Assembly: GCA_900766655.1 (NCBI GenBank)
Contig: CAAFWE010000329.1
Location: 1 to 6,264 of the forward strand
Reading direction: 5' to 3'
DNA: 6,264 bases
DNA from: an uncultured Alistipes sp.
Lineage (GTDB): Bacteria > Bacteroidota > Bacteroidia > Bacteroidales > Rikenellaceae
Shown here: positions 6,140 through 6,264 of the stretch, in pieces
Numbering within the stretch: position 1 is the stretch's first letter
Layout: each line of letters starts with the position of its first letter
The notes under the pieces: model-generated
Databases searched by the model: none
What the model saw: only the letters and a program-made list of their open reading frames with translations
Told to the model about the DNA's origin: nothing
Made by a program: the position numbers and the translations under genes

Positions 6140-6168
6140 GCGGGGCTCTTTGGAGTCTCGCTTTTTTT
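6140..6168 (+). terminator. Plus-strand intrinsic terminator with no gene upstream of it
   Basis: A 9-bp GC-rich stem (6140-6148 pairing with 6153-6161) with a TTTG loop is followed by seven T (6162-6168), the classic intrinsic terminator layout. Two of the pairs, 6143-6158 and 6145-6156, are G-T. They pair as G-U in plus-strand RNA but would be C-A mismatches in minus-strand RNA, so the structure is built for a plus-strand transcript. No plus-strand gene ends nearby. Confidence 0.7.
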
Positions 6169-6226
6169 AGGGTATAAGTGGGGAATTGGAGATTTTTGTT
6201 GATCTGAATGGAAACATAAACTTCTG

Positions 6227-6257
6227 CAAAAATACCCATATGATTTGAATTTGCAAA
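6227..6257 (-). promoter_or_regulatory. Distal minus-strand promoter in the region upstream of the operon
   Basis: On the minus strand, TTTG (6254-6257) is followed by 19 bases and TATTTTTG (6227-6234), a full match to TTTG-N19-TAnnTTTG. The predicted start is near 6220. It could drive a second, longer transcript into the operon, or a short transcript that stops before it. The region is AT-rich, so chance matches are more likely here than in coding DNA. Confidence 0.55.
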
Positions 6258-6264
6258 AATCTTG

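Larger units (their letters stand above)
6001..6264. other. AT-rich intergenic control region
   Basis: This gene-free stretch upstream of the YbjN-like gene holds, from left to right, the operon leader with two overlapping inverted repeats (6021-6045), the proximal promoter, an orphan plus-strand terminator and the distal minus-strand promoter. The only short frame of note is a 16-codon minus-strand ORF at 6217-6167, just after the distal promoter. It is not called as a gene. The region continues beyond the window. Confidence 0.6.

Overview
The window looks like chromosomal DNA of a member of the Bacteroidota, probably the order Bacteroidales. Three things point there: promoters on the TTTG-N19/20-TAnnTTTG pattern used by the primary sigma factor of that phylum, start codons with little Shine-Dalgarno sequence ahead of them, and protein sequences of Bacteroidetes type. 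There are no RNA genes, insertion sequences or CRISPR arrays. Family calls rest on motifs read by eye; no database search was run.

Layout. (1) 1-648, plus strand: the last ~215 codons of prfC (peptide chain release factor 3), ending at a bidirectional hairpin. (2) 707-1222, minus strand: a thioredoxin-fold lipoprotein of the TlpA/ResA type with a clear promoter that fixes its start. (3) 1362-3048, plus strand: a two-gene operon of an ADP-ribosylglycohydrolase (DraG/ARH) with an unusual C-terminal extension and a small HD-domain phosphohydrolase 4 bases downstream. It ends at a perfect 15-bp hairpin shared with the next, convergent operon. (4) 6000-3127, minus strand: three genes read in the order YbjN-like protein, protein kinase-AAA+ ATPase fusion, ClpP-family protease. 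(5) 6001-6264: an AT-rich control region with two minus-strand promoters and an intrinsic terminator that faces the opposite way.

The most interesting part is region 4. A cytoplasmic protein joins an N-terminal Ser/Thr-type kinase domain (catalytic residues mostly kept) to a C-terminal classical AAA+ module, which has Walker A and B, arginine fingers and an aromatic pore loop. It lies 26 bases upstream of a ClpP paralogue with an intact Ser-His-Asp triad. ClpP normally works with ClpX/ClpA/ClpC unfoldases, which dock through an IGF/LGF loop. No such loop is evident here, and two positions of the ClpP docking pocket are altered. I infer a dedicated, possibly kinase-gated, unfoldase-protease pair, with the YbjN-like protein as a possible adaptor or chaperone. 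This is a hypothesis from gene order and motifs. I cannot say from the sequence whether it has been described before.
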